Shown here: in pieces, positions 43,915 through 52,342 of the stretch
How the letters are laid out: each line of letters starts with the position of its first letter
How positions within the stretch are numbered: position 1 is the first letter of the stretch
From: Salinibacter sp. 10B
GTDB lineage: Bacteria; Bacteroidota; Rhodothermia; Rhodothermales; Salinibacteraceae
Reading direction: 5' to 3'
Assembly (NCBI RefSeq): GCF_002954405.1
Contig: NZ_MQWC01000004.1
Span: 4,076,790-4,140,789, forward strand
Length of the DNA stretch: 64,000 nucleotides
Made by a program: the position numbers and the translations under genes
Notes under the pieces: generated by a model
The model's database searches: none
The model's input: only the letters and a program-made list of their open reading frames with translations
What the model was told of the DNA's origin: nothing

Positions 43915-45777
43915 TCAGGAGTCGGCTGGCACGCGAAGCACCATCGCCAGCCGAGCGTTCGCCGAAAGAATCCGATCGGGAGGACGTAGCCGGACGGCCA
44001 GAACCTCTTGGTTGGGAAGATCCACATCGGAGACGTGTTCAACGCGTACGGTGTCCGGTTCCAGCACGTCGTTCATTTCAGCGGCGACCCGCGCCTGTAG
44101 GTCAGTCAGCGGCGCCGTAAGGTCCAATGTGCGTCGCAGCGTGAAGAGGCGGTGCGCGACCCTGGCCAAAAACAAGCGGCACGGAAGGGACGCCTCCGCC
44201 CGGGCTTCCGCGGCGGCGGAGGGATCGTCGTAGACCGTCGGTTCGTGGACTGACGGAGCGTGTGCGATGCGAAGATCACCGTCGTCGGTTTCGTCCAGAA
44301 CGACGAAGCCGGCCCGGGCCAACTCTGACTGCATACTTCCCGAAAACTGGGCCGAGAGCAAAGAGGCGTCGTTGGCAGATCCCCCGCAGCCGAACGTCTG
44401 TTGCGTCAGGTGCGTGGACCATCCGGTTTCTGCGTAGCTTTGGGCCGCGGCCACGCCCACTGCGAGCGCTCCGCTGCCAAACACCCCCTCATTCTCGTCT
44501 ACAGCGATGACGGAATCGGAGGCGCTCTTCGTATGAGGGGGGCGGAGCTGTACAGAGGGAAGCGCAAGGGATAAGAAGGAGCTTGCGTCTTCCGAGCGGA
44601 GCTGGTCCCACTTGATGTACTCGTCTCCCTGCAGGTGCGGGCGAAGAGAGGGCAACTGGGTCAAGCCCCGCAGGTGCTCCAGGCCAAAGAAGTCTGCGCT
44701 CACCGACGCCACCACGGGGGTCTGAAGGCTTTGCCCCGTCCCCGCGAGATCAGCTAGTTGATCGACCTCGACGTGTGAATGCCCGAAGGCGTGGTCGATC
44801 ATCAGCAGGGAGGTGGGCGGCTCGTCGTTTGCTTCATTGTGCTCGGGCTGTAGCACCTGGTGGTGCAGGGCGTCGTGCAGGTCAGCGCGCCTGCAGGGAA
44901 GCACGAGAAGATCGACATTGCCATTCAGGTCAATGTGGGACTCCAGGAAGCGAAGCCCTCGCCACGCAGCCTCCAGTTGCCGAAATTCCGGCACCGTGAG
45001 TACGGCGTGCACCTGCGCCGCGATTGCCGAATCCAGCCGATGGAGAATAGAGTCAGCAGCGTCGCGGATCGGGGCCGGATCCGCAGGAGGAGTCGTCTCC
45101 GGCTCAGGGGTATCGCCGGTATCCACCATGCTCATGACGCGGTCGAGAGCATCCTCCGGTTGTTGCTGCGGGGACGACACTTCGCGCGAATTGCCGTTTG
45201 CCGGTGGCGGTTCCTCATTAAGAAGCCGGTACAACTCGTCGGCCCAGTCGATGCTGAAATCGATCTCATCTAGCTGGTTCCGAAACGCCGTCGGACTCAG
45301 TTCGCCAGTTTTGACCTTCTGGACGAGCGAGCGGACGGACAGCAGGCGAGCCGTCGGTGGCATTTGCTGGGCAATCTGCCGTGGGGAAAACGCCTCCAGG
45401 GTTGGGAAAGAAAGTGAAACCGTCCATTGGTCCGGCTGATCGCTGAGCCGATTGGGAACCTCTACCTGAAGCTCCGGCCCAAGCTCAGCCTGAAGGTCCG
45501 CTACGGTTTTTGGACCGATATGGTGACGGCGGTCCGTTTCCGACCAGTCGGCGGGTGAGCGTTGGGGAGTGAGGTTGCTGACGAAAAGGAGCCGAAACGG
45601 CAGGGGAGAGCTCGACGAGGAGTGCGGATCTTCCCGGGGAGTCGTGACAACCTCCGAATCAATTTGGACGTCAGAGGGAGGATCCGATGCAGGAGCGGTC
45701 CGAGAGGACGAATCGTCAGTCATGTTTTGAGAAATCGCAATAGGGAGAAGAGGAGAGAACGGAGAGGCGCGCTCCAT
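43915..45777 (-). CDS. Type VI secretion-like TssB-TssC sheath fusion protein
   Basis: The 620-residue product joins two sheath proteins. After a disordered start, residues about 55-150 read as TssB: PLPFRLLFVSNLTPQR, LQVEVPNRL, then FPTLEAFSPRQIAQQMPPTARLLSVRSLVQKV. From about 235 the text is TssC: LHRLDSAIAAQVHAVLTVPEFRQLEAAWRGLRFLESHID, LLMIDHAFGHSH, WDQLRSEDASSFLSLALPSVQLR, and an EVFGSGALAVG-like segment with a C-terminal ARVAHRLFTLRRTLDLTAPL. TssB and TssC are normally separate proteins that form a contractile tube. Its ATG (45777) overlaps the stop of the upstream gene (TGATG), so the two are coupled; ATG 45723 is an alternative start. No other T6SS gene is nearby. Confidence 0.75.
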   Translation of the reverse strand: MERASPFSPLLPIAISQNMTDDSSSRTAPASDPPSDVQIDSEVVTTPREDPHSSSSSPLPFRLLFVSNLTPQRSPADWSETDRRHHIGPKTVADLQAELGPELQVEVPNRLSDQPDQWTVSLSFPTLEAFSPRQIAQQMPPTARLLSVRSLVQKVKTGELSPTAFRNQLDEIDFSIDWADELYRLLNEEPPPANGNSREVSSPQQQPEDALDRVMSMVDTGDTPEPETTPPADPAPIRDAADSILHRLDSAIAAQVHAVLTVPEFRQLEAAWRGLRFLESHIDLNGNVDLLVLPCRRADLHDALHHQVLQPEHNEANDEPPTSLLMIDHAFGHSHVEVDQLADLAGTGQSLQTPVVASVSADFFGLEHLRGLTQLPSLRPHLQGDEYIKWDQLRSEDASSFLSLALPSVQLRPPHTKSASDSVIAVDENEGVFGSGALAVGVAAAQSYAETGWSTHLTQQTFGCGGSANDASLLSAQFSGSMQSELARAGFVVLDETDDGDLRIAHAPSVHEPTVYDDPSAAAEARAEASLPCRLFLARVAHRLFTLRRTLDLTAPLTDLQARVAAEMNDVLEPDTVRVEHVSDVDLPNQEVLAVRLRPPDRILSANARLAMVLRVPADS

Positions 45778-46325
45778 CACGCTTCGTCTTCAGGGGCAAC
45801 AGGGCGGAAGGTTCGCATCATTCGTTCGATCTTGGGACCAAGCGTCTTCCGCGTTTTGGGCGTACAACCGGCGATCAGCACGTATCCGGTGGTTTTATGA
45901 AGGACGTACATGTGCTCCTGGTAGAGCGTCCGATGAGCGTCGGGGTGCCAACGGTAGATCAGTCGGTGGGCAGGGTGCCCACAGTCAAGTGAGATGGGGT
46001 CGTCGATAAGGATACGACACCCGTCGAGCTGTTCAGTCAGACGCCCCCGCTCGTGCTGGGCCAATGCAGATGCGTCTGACGCTTCGACGTCGGGGATTGT
46101 CGTAATAGAAAGTCGATGCGTCAGTCCATCGTGCGTAGGCCCTGTGAGCATGTGAGTGGACCGATCGGTCCACCCGTCGTGCGGAAGCGTACAGTGAAAC
46201 GCATCTGCGTAGTACGGGCAAGGCTCGGCCGTCAACGATGCTGTCGGTGCGTTTCGCTGATTGTCGGGGTGTTGGTCAGTCGACGAGGCGAGATTTTGAT
46301 AGTACTCGGGAAGATCGTTGCTCAC
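45777..46325 (-). CDS. DUF1795/EagR-like protein, first copy
   Basis: The 182-residue protein starts at GTG 46325. After a ~35-residue polar lead, the domain reads YYADAFHCTLPHDGWTDRSTHMLTGPTHDGLTHRLSITTIPD, then LAQHERGRLTEQLDGCRILID, HPAHRLIYRWHPDAHRTLYQEHMYVLHKTTGYVLIAGCTP. That order matches DUF1795 (DcrB/EagR) proteins. EagR members are chaperone/adaptors that load membrane-helix-bearing effectors onto T6SS spikes. It is coupled to the sheath fusion downstream. The family call is from pattern recall, so it is moderate. Confidence 0.6.
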   Translation of the reverse strand: MSNDLPEYYQNLASSTDQHPDNQRNAPTASLTAEPCPYYADAFHCTLPHDGWTDRSTHMLTGPTHDGLTHRLSITTIPDVEASDASALAQHERGRLTEQLDGCRILIDDPISLDCGHPAHRLIYRWHPDAHRTLYQEHMYVLHKTTGYVLIAGCTPKTRKTLGPKIERMMRTFRPVAPEDEA

Positions 46326-46387
46326 GATGTGTAGTCAATTGTGCAGAACGGAGGGTAAATGTTCAAATAGTGAAAATAGATAACAGG

Positions 46388-46399
46388 TAAAAATACGGG
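46388..46399 (-). promoter_or_regulatory. Motif shared upstream of both EagR-like genes (site 1)
   Basis: CCCGTATTTTTA on the minus strand lies about 65 bases upstream of the GTG at 46325 and is followed by CCTG. The same 12-mer lies upstream of the second copy (47083-47094). Confidence 0.4.
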
Positions 46400-46473
46400 T
46401 ATTCCCGATTGAGGGGGGAATGGACGTTCACGACCGCCCAATTCGGGATCCTCGTCTCTGTGGCGGATTGAGA

Positions 46474-47034
46474 CTAGCGGCGTCGGAGGGGGAAGTGCGG
46501 GTCGAAGCTTCGGATGATGTGCTCTACCGTTGGGCCGACGATGGGAAGACTATGTTCAGTAAATTGCGCCGATAACCGGTAGCCGACTCCGTGATGGACG
46601 ACGTACCAGTCTTCCTGGTAGAGCAGTCGGTCGTCTCCTGACATTAACGAAAAGATGCACCGCGATGCCGGACGGTCGTTGTCGAGTTTGGTGCGAGAGC
46701 GGGCAAGAAGGTCACCGGGGTCGAGCGATGCGGTCTGTTGTGCAACCCGACGCTCAGCGTAATCAACCACAGAGATTTCCCCTACTTCCGGATTGACACT
46801 GATCCGGATGACGTGTTGAAAATTGTCCTGAACGGGGCCTTCTAGGCGGTACGCTGTGTCATTACACCAGAGGTCTCCGACAGACATTGTGAATCCGTCG
46901 GCGATGTACGTTGTGGACGGATCGGAGATCAGGTTCTCATGAACTGGGAGCTGCGAACCACGAATCGAGGCAGGGTCCGGCTCTGTTTGGGGAGGAGGCA
47001 TATCCGTTCCAGCGATTACGGTCACATTCAGCAT
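46474..47034 (-). CDS. DUF1795/EagR-like protein, second copy
   Basis: The 186-residue protein resembles the neighbouring 182-residue one in domain order: TYIADGFTMSVGDLWCNDTAYRLEGPVQDNFQHVIRISVNPE, then QTASLDPGDLLARSRTKLDNDRPASRCIFSLMSGDDRLLYQEDWYVVHHGVGYRLSAQF, and IVGPTVEHIIRSFDPHFPL. It has the same strand-helix-strand pattern with the YQE-x-x-YVVH/YVLH strand. The two are probably diverged paralogues, separated by 148 bases on the same strand. A role as an adaptor for an unseen effector is inferred. Confidence 0.58.
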   Translation of the reverse strand: MLNVTVIAGTDMPPPQTEPDPASIRGSQLPVHENLISDPSTTYIADGFTMSVGDLWCNDTAYRLEGPVQDNFQHVIRISVNPEVGEISVVDYAERRVAQQTASLDPGDLLARSRTKLDNDRPASRCIFSLMSGDDRLLYQEDWYVVHHGVGYRLSAQFTEHSLPIVGPTVEHIIRSFDPHFPLRRR

Positions 47035-47082
47035 CGAAGATGTAATGGGCTGAATTTACACCGTTCTAGCGATTCAGGTTTA

Positions 47083-47094
47083 TAAAAATACGGG
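47083..47094 (-). promoter_or_regulatory. Motif shared upstream of both EagR-like genes (site 2)
   Basis: CCCGTATTTTTA on the minus strand lies about 50 bases upstream of the ATG at 47034, and CCTG follows four bases later. The sequence around it is A/T-rich compared with neighbouring genes. Confidence 0.4.
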
Positions 47095-47456
47095 CTTACG
47101 CGTTAATTCACTGTAGGAGAGGGGGCGACTCTGTCAGAATAGGCGAGAGAGGGGAATAGGTAGCCGGAGGTCTACCAGGGGCTGGTACCAACGGGGCAAG
47201 CGTTAAAAGACGTTTGGGAAGGGGGCGCTGAACTTAGAGTGTATACCAGCAACCAGGGGACGTGCACGTGCGTGTTCAGCATCGGAGAGAAGGACCATCG
47301 GGGGCCGCACGGGGAGGACCCTGATCCGGAGGCGTCGGGGATCCGAGGGCGAGAAGGACGATGAAGACGAAGAATGCGAAGTACCCCTGGGGGCTCCCCG
47401 GGCGCGTCGTTGGACGATGAGGGTGCGAGATGATTCGCCGGACGTGGGGGCCCTGT

Positions 47457-47505
47457 GGCGCACTCTAAAAGTACTTCCTCCCTTCGGTCAGGGCGCACTC
47501 TAAAA
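47457..47505 (+). repeat. Direct repeat, two copies of a 14-mer
   Basis: GGCGCACTCTAAAA occurs at 47457-47470 and 47492-47505. Only two copies are present, so it is not a CRISPR array. Confidence 0.5.
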
Positions 47506-47646
47506 CTGCGTCTAGGACGCCGTTCGACTCCAAGGACGCCATGAGGGTGCAAGCCTTTCAGAGGGCCCATGTCCGTGCGTTATGCCAGCGGTTACTCCCA
47601 GGAGAGTATACGCCCTCGACGGCCGGGGGGCAAAGTCCAGATACGA

Positions 47647-49311
47647 CTACGCGGTTTCCACCATTGGGGACGCCTCGAACGCCCGGTTCACAAGCGCCTG
47701 CGCATCCTCGTGCAGTCGTTCGAGGTGGGCCTCGCCTTTGAAGCTCTCCGCGTAGATCTTATAGATGGCCTCTGTGCCGGAGGGCCGTGCGACGAACCAG
47801 CCGTTGTCGGTTTCCACTTTCAGGCCGCCAATTGGGGCATCGTTGCCGGGCGCTTTGGTTTGGATTGACGTGATCGGGTCCCCCGCGATCTCGTCTTGCG
47901 TGACCTGATCCGGCGAGAGGGTTTTGAGTGCCTTCTTTTGGGCAGGCGTGGCCGGAGCGTCCTTGCGCTCGAAGATCGGAGATCCGAGATCTGCCGTCAG
48001 TTCCTCGTAGCGCTCGCTCGGGTCTTCGCCCGTGCGGGCCGTAATCTCAGCAGCGAGCAGGCCGGCGATAATGCCATCCTTGTCTGTCGTCCAGACGTGC
48101 CCGTTGCGGCGCAGGAAGGACGCGCCGGCGCTTTCTTCACCAACGAAGCAGCACGTTTCGTCTAGCAGCACGTCCACGAACCACTTGAATCCGACCGGCA
48201 CCTCGTGCACGTCGCGCCCGTGTTTTTCGGCCACGCGGTCGAGGAGGCTGGTGGTGACGACCGTCTTCCCCACCGAGAGATCAGTTGACCAGTCGTCGCG
48301 ACTCTCGAGCAGGGCGTCGAGGGCCACGCAGAGGAAGTGGTTGGGCGACATGAGGCCGCCGCTGGCCGTCACGATGCCGTGGCGGTCGTGGTCGGTGTCG
48401 CAGGCGAAGGCCACGTCGTACTGGTCCTTCAAGTCGATGAGCGACCGCATGGCGGGCGCCGACGACGGGTCCATGCGGATGTTGCCGTCCCAGTCCAGCG
48501 TCATGAAGCGGAATGTGGGATCGACCTCCGTGCGGAGCACCTCCAGCGGCAGGTCGTAGTGATCGGCGATGGTCGTCCAGTAGTGCACGCCGGCGCCGCC
48601 GAGCGGGTCGACCGCGAAGGAGAGCCCCGAATCGCGGATGGCCTCCATGTCGATGACCGCGTCGAGGTCCTCCACGTAGTTGCCGAGGAAGTCGTGCGTC
48701 TGTGTGGTGGCCGCGGCCGTCGCCTGGTCGTAGGGAAGGCGCTCAACGTCCTCCAGGTCGTTTTCCAGTATGTCGTTCGCCCGATCCTCGATCCAGGAGG
48801 TCGTTTCCGGACTTGCCGGGCCGCCGGTGGGCGAGTTGTACTTGATGCCGCCGTCGGCGGGGGGATTGTGCGAGGGCGTGATGACGATACCGTCCGCCTG
48901 CCCGGCCGAGCGGTCGCGGTTGTGGGTGAGGATGGCGTGCGACACGGCAGGCGTGGGCGTGACCCCATCGTCGGCCGCAATGCGGAGGTCGACCTCGTGG
49001 GCCGCCAACACCTCCATGCAGGTGGCGTGGGCGGGGGCCGAGAGGGCGTGGGTGTCCATCCCCAGAAACAGCGGGCCGTCAATGCCGGCCTGCGAGCGGT
49101 ATTCCGCAATGGCCTGCGCGATGGCCAGAATGTGGTCCTCATTGAAGGTGGTGTCGAACGCCGATCCACGATGGCCCGAGGTCCCGAACGATACGCGCTG
49201 CGAGGGAACCGATGGGTCCGGCGTTTTCGTCTGGTAGGCTTCGAGCAGAGCAGAGACGTCAATAAGGGAGGAGTCCGGCGCCGGTTGGCCGGCGAGGTCG
49301 TGTGCGCTCAT
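47647..49311 (-). CDS. pgm: Alpha-D-glucose phosphate-specific phosphoglucomutase
   Basis: Pgm interconverts glucose-1-phosphate and glucose-6-phosphate. The 554-residue product starts MSAHDLAGQP at 49311. Motifs are SQRVSFGTSGHRGSAF, TPSHNPPADGGIKYN (phosphoserine loop), ACDTDHDRHGIVT (metal-binding loop), EESAGASFLRR (sugar loop) and RPSGTEAIYKIYAES (phosphate-binding). The length and the DGVTPTPAVSHAIL segment match the bacterial glucose-specific form. The frame is open upstream to 49359 but without conserved residues. Confidence 0.95.
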   Translation of the reverse strand: MSAHDLAGQPAPDSSLIDVSALLEAYQTKTPDPSVPSQRVSFGTSGHRGSAFDTTFNEDHILAIAQAIAEYRSQAGIDGPLFLGMDTHALSAPAHATCMEVLAAHEVDLRIAADDGVTPTPAVSHAILTHNRDRSAGQADGIVITPSHNPPADGGIKYNSPTGGPASPETTSWIEDRANDILENDLEDVERLPYDQATAAATTQTHDFLGNYVEDLDAVIDMEAIRDSGLSFAVDPLGGAGVHYWTTIADHYDLPLEVLRTEVDPTFRFMTLDWDGNIRMDPSSAPAMRSLIDLKDQYDVAFACDTDHDRHGIVTASGGLMSPNHFLCVALDALLESRDDWSTDLSVGKTVVTTSLLDRVAEKHGRDVHEVPVGFKWFVDVLLDETCCFVGEESAGASFLRRNGHVWTTDKDGIIAGLLAAEITARTGEDPSERYEELTADLGSPIFERKDAPATPAQKKALKTLSPDQVTQDEIAGDPITSIQTKAPGNDAPIGGLKVETDNGWFVARPSGTEAIYKIYAESFKGEAHLERLHEDAQALVNRAFEASPMVETA

Positions 49312-49619
49312 GGTCGGGGAAGCGGATTGGGGAGGATACGGCGTAAAGGGGACGGTCAACAGTAAACGGAATTTCTATCGGAGTCTCCAGGGGCGTTCAT
49401 GGCGGGCATCGATCATCAGCAAGGAGCGTTTCCCGTTCTCCGCTTTCCATTTCACGCCCAGTGGTGAGCACTACAACAATGTCCCATGTGGGGGCGGGGT
49501 CGTAGGCTTTTGCCACATCTTCGTGGCGGCAGCCCGAAACTTTCAGAAAAGCGCGTCGTGTAGCGAAGGTACTAAACATCGACGCCCCAACTTGAGCGAC
49601 TGACATTCACGCCTGCGTT
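49312..49619. other. Divergent promoter region between pgm and rpmE
   Basis: I see no gene in these 308 bases. They hold the pgm and rpmE promoters. No Zur-like palindrome or leader structure stands out. Confidence 0.4.
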
Positions 49620-49859
49620 ATGAAAAAGGACCTGCACCCGGAGTACAACGAAGTGACCATCAAGCTGGCGGACGGAACCGAGATCGTCACCCGCTCGACG
49701 ATGGACAAAGACACTCACGAGTCCGAAGTTGACTCGACGAATCACCCGTTCTACACCGGTCGGCGCCAGTTTGTCGATACTGCGGGCCGCGTCGAGAAAT
49801 TCAACCGCCGCTACGGCCTCAATCAGGACGACGAGGACGAGGAGGACGACGAAGAGTAG
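49620..49859 (+). CDS. rpmE: 50S ribosomal protein L31, zinc-independent form
   Basis: The 79-residue protein has the L31 layout: MKKDLHPEYNEVTIKL, STMDKDTHESEVDSTNHPFYTGRRQFVDTAGRVEKFNRRYG. The four zinc Cys of the classic form are absent, so this is a C-minus form. The C-terminus ends in a run of Asp/Glu (about 10 residues), typical of halophile proteins. A terminator follows. Confidence 0.95.
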   Translation: MKKDLHPEYNEVTIKLADGTEIVTRSTMDKDTHESEVDSTNHPFYTGRRQFVDTAGRVEKFNRRYGLNQDDEDEEDDEE

Positions 49860-49887
49860 CTGCTGGGCCATCCAAACTGCGAGACTG

Positions 49888-49921
49888 GGGTCATCCGTCC
49901 GCCGGATGGCCCTTTTCTTTT
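49888..49921 (+). terminator. Rho-independent terminator after rpmE
   Basis: GGGTCATCCG (49888-49897) pairs with CGGATGGCCC (49903-49912), with one G-T pair and a 5-nt loop. TTTTCTTTTT follows. Confidence 0.85.
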
Positions 49922-50005
49922 TCCGTGGGAGTACCGCTGCGGACCCCCTCTGGGAGGAGGGCGAGCGGGACGTTCCAACGGTTCATGTCATCTCGGTTTA
50001 CCGCC

Positions 50006-51352
50006 ATGTCTGATTTCAATCCCGTCCGCTTGATCGCCACAAAACGGGACGGAGAGGCCCTTGCCCCGTCGGATTTGAAGGACCTAGTCGAGGCGTATAC
50101 CAACGGTTCGGTGCCCGACTACCAGATGAGTGCCTTCCTTATGGCGGCCTACATCAACGGCCTCTCGGACGGGGAGGCGGCGGCGCTAACCGAGGCGATG
50201 CTCCATTCGGGCACGCACATCGACCTCTCCGACGTGCCGGGCATCAAGGTGGGCAAGCACTCCACCGGCGGCGTCGGCGACAAGGTGTCGCCCATTCTCG
50301 TTCCCGTGGTGGCCAGTTGCGGCGTTCCGGTGGCCAAACTCAGTGGGCGCGGCCTTGGTCACACTGGCGGCACGCTCGACAAACTGGAGTCCATTCCCGG
50401 CTTCCGGACGTCCCTGTCCGTAGAAGAGTATCGACGGCAGATTGAGGAGCTTGGGCTCGTTCTTGCCGGACAGACCGGCGACGTGGCCCCGGCCGACAAG
50501 AAGATCTACGCCCTGCGTGACGTCACGGCCACGGTCGACTCCATTCCGCTCATTGCTGCGTCCATCATGAGCAAGAAGCTCGCGGAGGGCAATGACGCCC
50601 TCGTCCTCGACGTGAAGTGTGGGCGCGGGGCGTTTATGAAAACAGAGCCCGAGGCGCGATCGCTGGCCGAAACGATGACGGCCATCGGAGCGAGGCACGA
50701 TGTGCCCGCCACGGCGGTTCTCACCAACATGGACGTGCCCCTGGGGCGAACGGTGGGAAACTGGCCGGAGATGGTAGAGGTTATTGAGTGTCTTCGGGGA
50801 GAGCACACCGACACGCGACTCATGATGATTGTGCGGGCCCTCGCGGGAGAGATGATTGCGCTTGGGGGAAAGGCGGAGTCGGCTTCGGCGGGACGCGAGC
50901 AGGCGCAGCAGGCCCTCAACAGTGGGGCGGCCCTGGAGCGGTTCCGTCAGTTTGTCGAGGCACAGGGGGGCGATCCGCGTCTGATCGACGACCCGAGTGC
51001 CCGTCCCGATAGCGACTCGATCGCGGTGGTACGTGCACCGGAGGGAGCGAAGGGGTACGTCGACGATCTGGATGCACTTGCCATCGGGCACGCGGCGGTG
51101 GGGCTTGGGGCGGGCCGTCGGACCAAGGAGGAGGAGGTCGATCCGGTTGCGGGCCTGTCGGATTTGAAGAAGCCAGGCGATCCAATTGCGCCCGGGGAGG
51201 CGCTTGCCCATCTTCACACGCAATCGCCCGAGGCGGTGGAGCGAGCACAAGAGGCTGTTCGGGACGCCTACACGTTTGCTGATACGCCGCCCGACCGCGC
51301 CGCCCCGGTGCACGCGCGATACTCGGCTGAGGGATGGACCCAACTCGGATGA
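50006..51352 (+). CDS. Pyrimidine-nucleoside (thymidine) phosphorylase
   Basis: The 448-residue product starts MSDFNPVRLIATKRDGEAL at 50006. It cleaves thymidine or uridine with phosphate to the base and (deoxy)ribose-1-phosphate. The family signature is GRGLGHTGGTLDKLESIPGF. Other conserved segments are KHSTGGVGDKVSPILVPVVASCGVPVAKLSG (phosphate site), IAASIMSKKLAEG and LVLDVKCGRGAFMKT. Length matches DeoA/Pdp. A longer frame from 49925 is not conserved. Whether it is thymidine-specific or a general pyrimidine enzyme cannot be read from the text. Confidence 0.92.
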   Translation: MSDFNPVRLIATKRDGEALAPSDLKDLVEAYTNGSVPDYQMSAFLMAAYINGLSDGEAAALTEAMLHSGTHIDLSDVPGIKVGKHSTGGVGDKVSPILVPVVASCGVPVAKLSGRGLGHTGGTLDKLESIPGFRTSLSVEEYRRQIEELGLVLAGQTGDVAPADKKIYALRDVTATVDSIPLIAASIMSKKLAEGNDALVLDVKCGRGAFMKTEPEARSLAETMTAIGARHDVPATAVLTNMDVPLGRTVGNWPEMVEVIECLRGEHTDTRLMMIVRALAGEMIALGGKAESASAGREQAQQALNSGAALERFRQFVEAQGGDPRLIDDPSARPDSDSIAVVRAPEGAKGYVDDLDALAIGHAAVGLGAGRRTKEEEVDPVAGLSDLKKPGDPIAPGEALAHLHTQSPEAVERAQEAVRDAYTFADTPPDRAAPVHARYSAEGWTQLG

Positions 51353-51454
51353 ATGGGCGACAGAGGGGACGACTGAACTTTTGCCGACAGTGCGAAGTCC
51401 AATCCTTCAGAACAGCTCCTTCGACAAATTCCCGTATCGGCACGTGCGGTGCCC

Positions 51455-52174
51455 ATGACGCGAACCGATTGGATTGGACTTACCGCGAGTATCCTCCTTC
51501 ACGTTGGGATTGGGCTCCTGGCGGCCTCCCTCACCGCTTCGAAGCCTCCGCCCCGGCAGCTTGGGTACGTGGAGGTTGAGTTTGGAGAGTTTTCGCCGGG
51601 GCAGCCCGTCGACGCCACCCAGACCGTCGAGGAAGAGGCGGCCCCGGAAGCGCAGGAGAAGACGCCTGAGCCTGAGACCGAACCGGAGGAGGCGGCGGAG
51701 GAGCCTCAGACTGAGCAGGTTGAGCTTCCCGACGCCAATGATCCGCCCGAGGAGGAAGTCCCGCCCACAGAGGAGGAGGCCGAGCCCCCGCAGACCGAGC
51801 CGCAGCCAGAAGAAGAGACCATTGCTGATCAGCAGGAGCCCAGCGAGCAGCCGAGCGAAAATCAGCAGGGGGATGCGGGAGAAGGGGCGACCGAGCAGGC
51901 CTCTGCGCCCTACAACATCGAAGGCCTCGACCGCAATCCTGAGCGTGCACCGCTTCCCGCTTATACCGAGCAGGTCAATGCCCGCATCCGGGTGCGCATT
52001 ACCGTTAATCCCGAGGGCCGCATCGTCCGGCGTATTCCGTTGATTAAGGGCGATCCGAAGCTGGAAGCTGCCGTGATGGATGCGTTGCAGCGCTGGAAAT
52101 TCAATTCCCTTCCCCCGGGCGCCCCGCAGGAGAATCAGACGGGGACGATTACGTTTACCTTTCGGCTGGAGTAA
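51455..52174 (+). CDS. TonB-like energy transducer
   Basis: The 239-residue protein (from ATG 51455) has one N-terminal membrane helix (WIGLTASILLHVGIGLLAASL), then a Pro/Glu-rich spacer (about 30-145) full of PEPE/EEP repeats. The C-terminal TonB domain is VNARIRVRITVNPEGRIVRRIPLIKGDPKLEAAVMDALQRWKFNSLPPG, with the conserved W-x-F and GxITFTFRLE end. It would couple the proton motive force to outer-membrane receptors. A GTG two codons upstream (51449) is an alternative start. No ExbBD genes are adjacent. Confidence 0.88.
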   Translation: MTRTDWIGLTASILLHVGIGLLAASLTASKPPPRQLGYVEVEFGEFSPGQPVDATQTVEEEAAPEAQEKTPEPETEPEEAAEEPQTEQVELPDANDPPEEEVPPTEEEAEPPQTEPQPEEETIADQQEPSEQPSENQQGDAGEGATEQASAPYNIEGLDRNPERAPLPAYTEQVNARIRVRITVNPEGRIVRRIPLIKGDPKLEAAVMDALQRWKFNSLPPGAPQENQTGTITFTFRLE

Positions 52175-52342
52175 ACAGCACTGGCGGAAACGGGAGCGAT
52201 TGACGACAGCTCGTTGCTGGTGTGGGGCGGCGTCCTGGATTCTGGACCGATAAGAGAGCCGGGGGCGGCAAACGTTCATGCCTCCGTCCCTACTACGTCA
52301 ATGGGCGGCGCATTTTCGGTTTCATTCGATTCTTTTCGCTTT

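Larger units (their letters stand above)
47035..47646. other. Gene-less stretch between the EagR-like gene and pgm
   Basis: These 612 bases hold no recognisable gene. The right part carries a direct repeat of GGCGCACTCTAAAA (47457-47470 and 47492-47505, 35-bp period) and two near-identical ATGAGGGTGC segments. The left part carries the shared motif and promoter of the EagR-like gene. It may be decayed accessory DNA. Confidence 0.5.

Noticed and set aside
43578-44042. Minus-strand open frame of 154 codons over the tRNA-Leu gene
   Set aside because: Its C-terminus is the translated complement of the tRNA, a known source of false proteins, and the rest has no protein-like features.
47172-47570. 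Minus-strand open frame of 132 codons upstream of pgm
   Set aside because: It is low in complexity, Pro/Ser-rich, and overlaps the direct repeats; nothing recognisable.
49397-49606. Short minus-strand frame of 69 codons between pgm and rpmE
   Set aside because: No motif or start-site support; it lies in the divergent promoter region.
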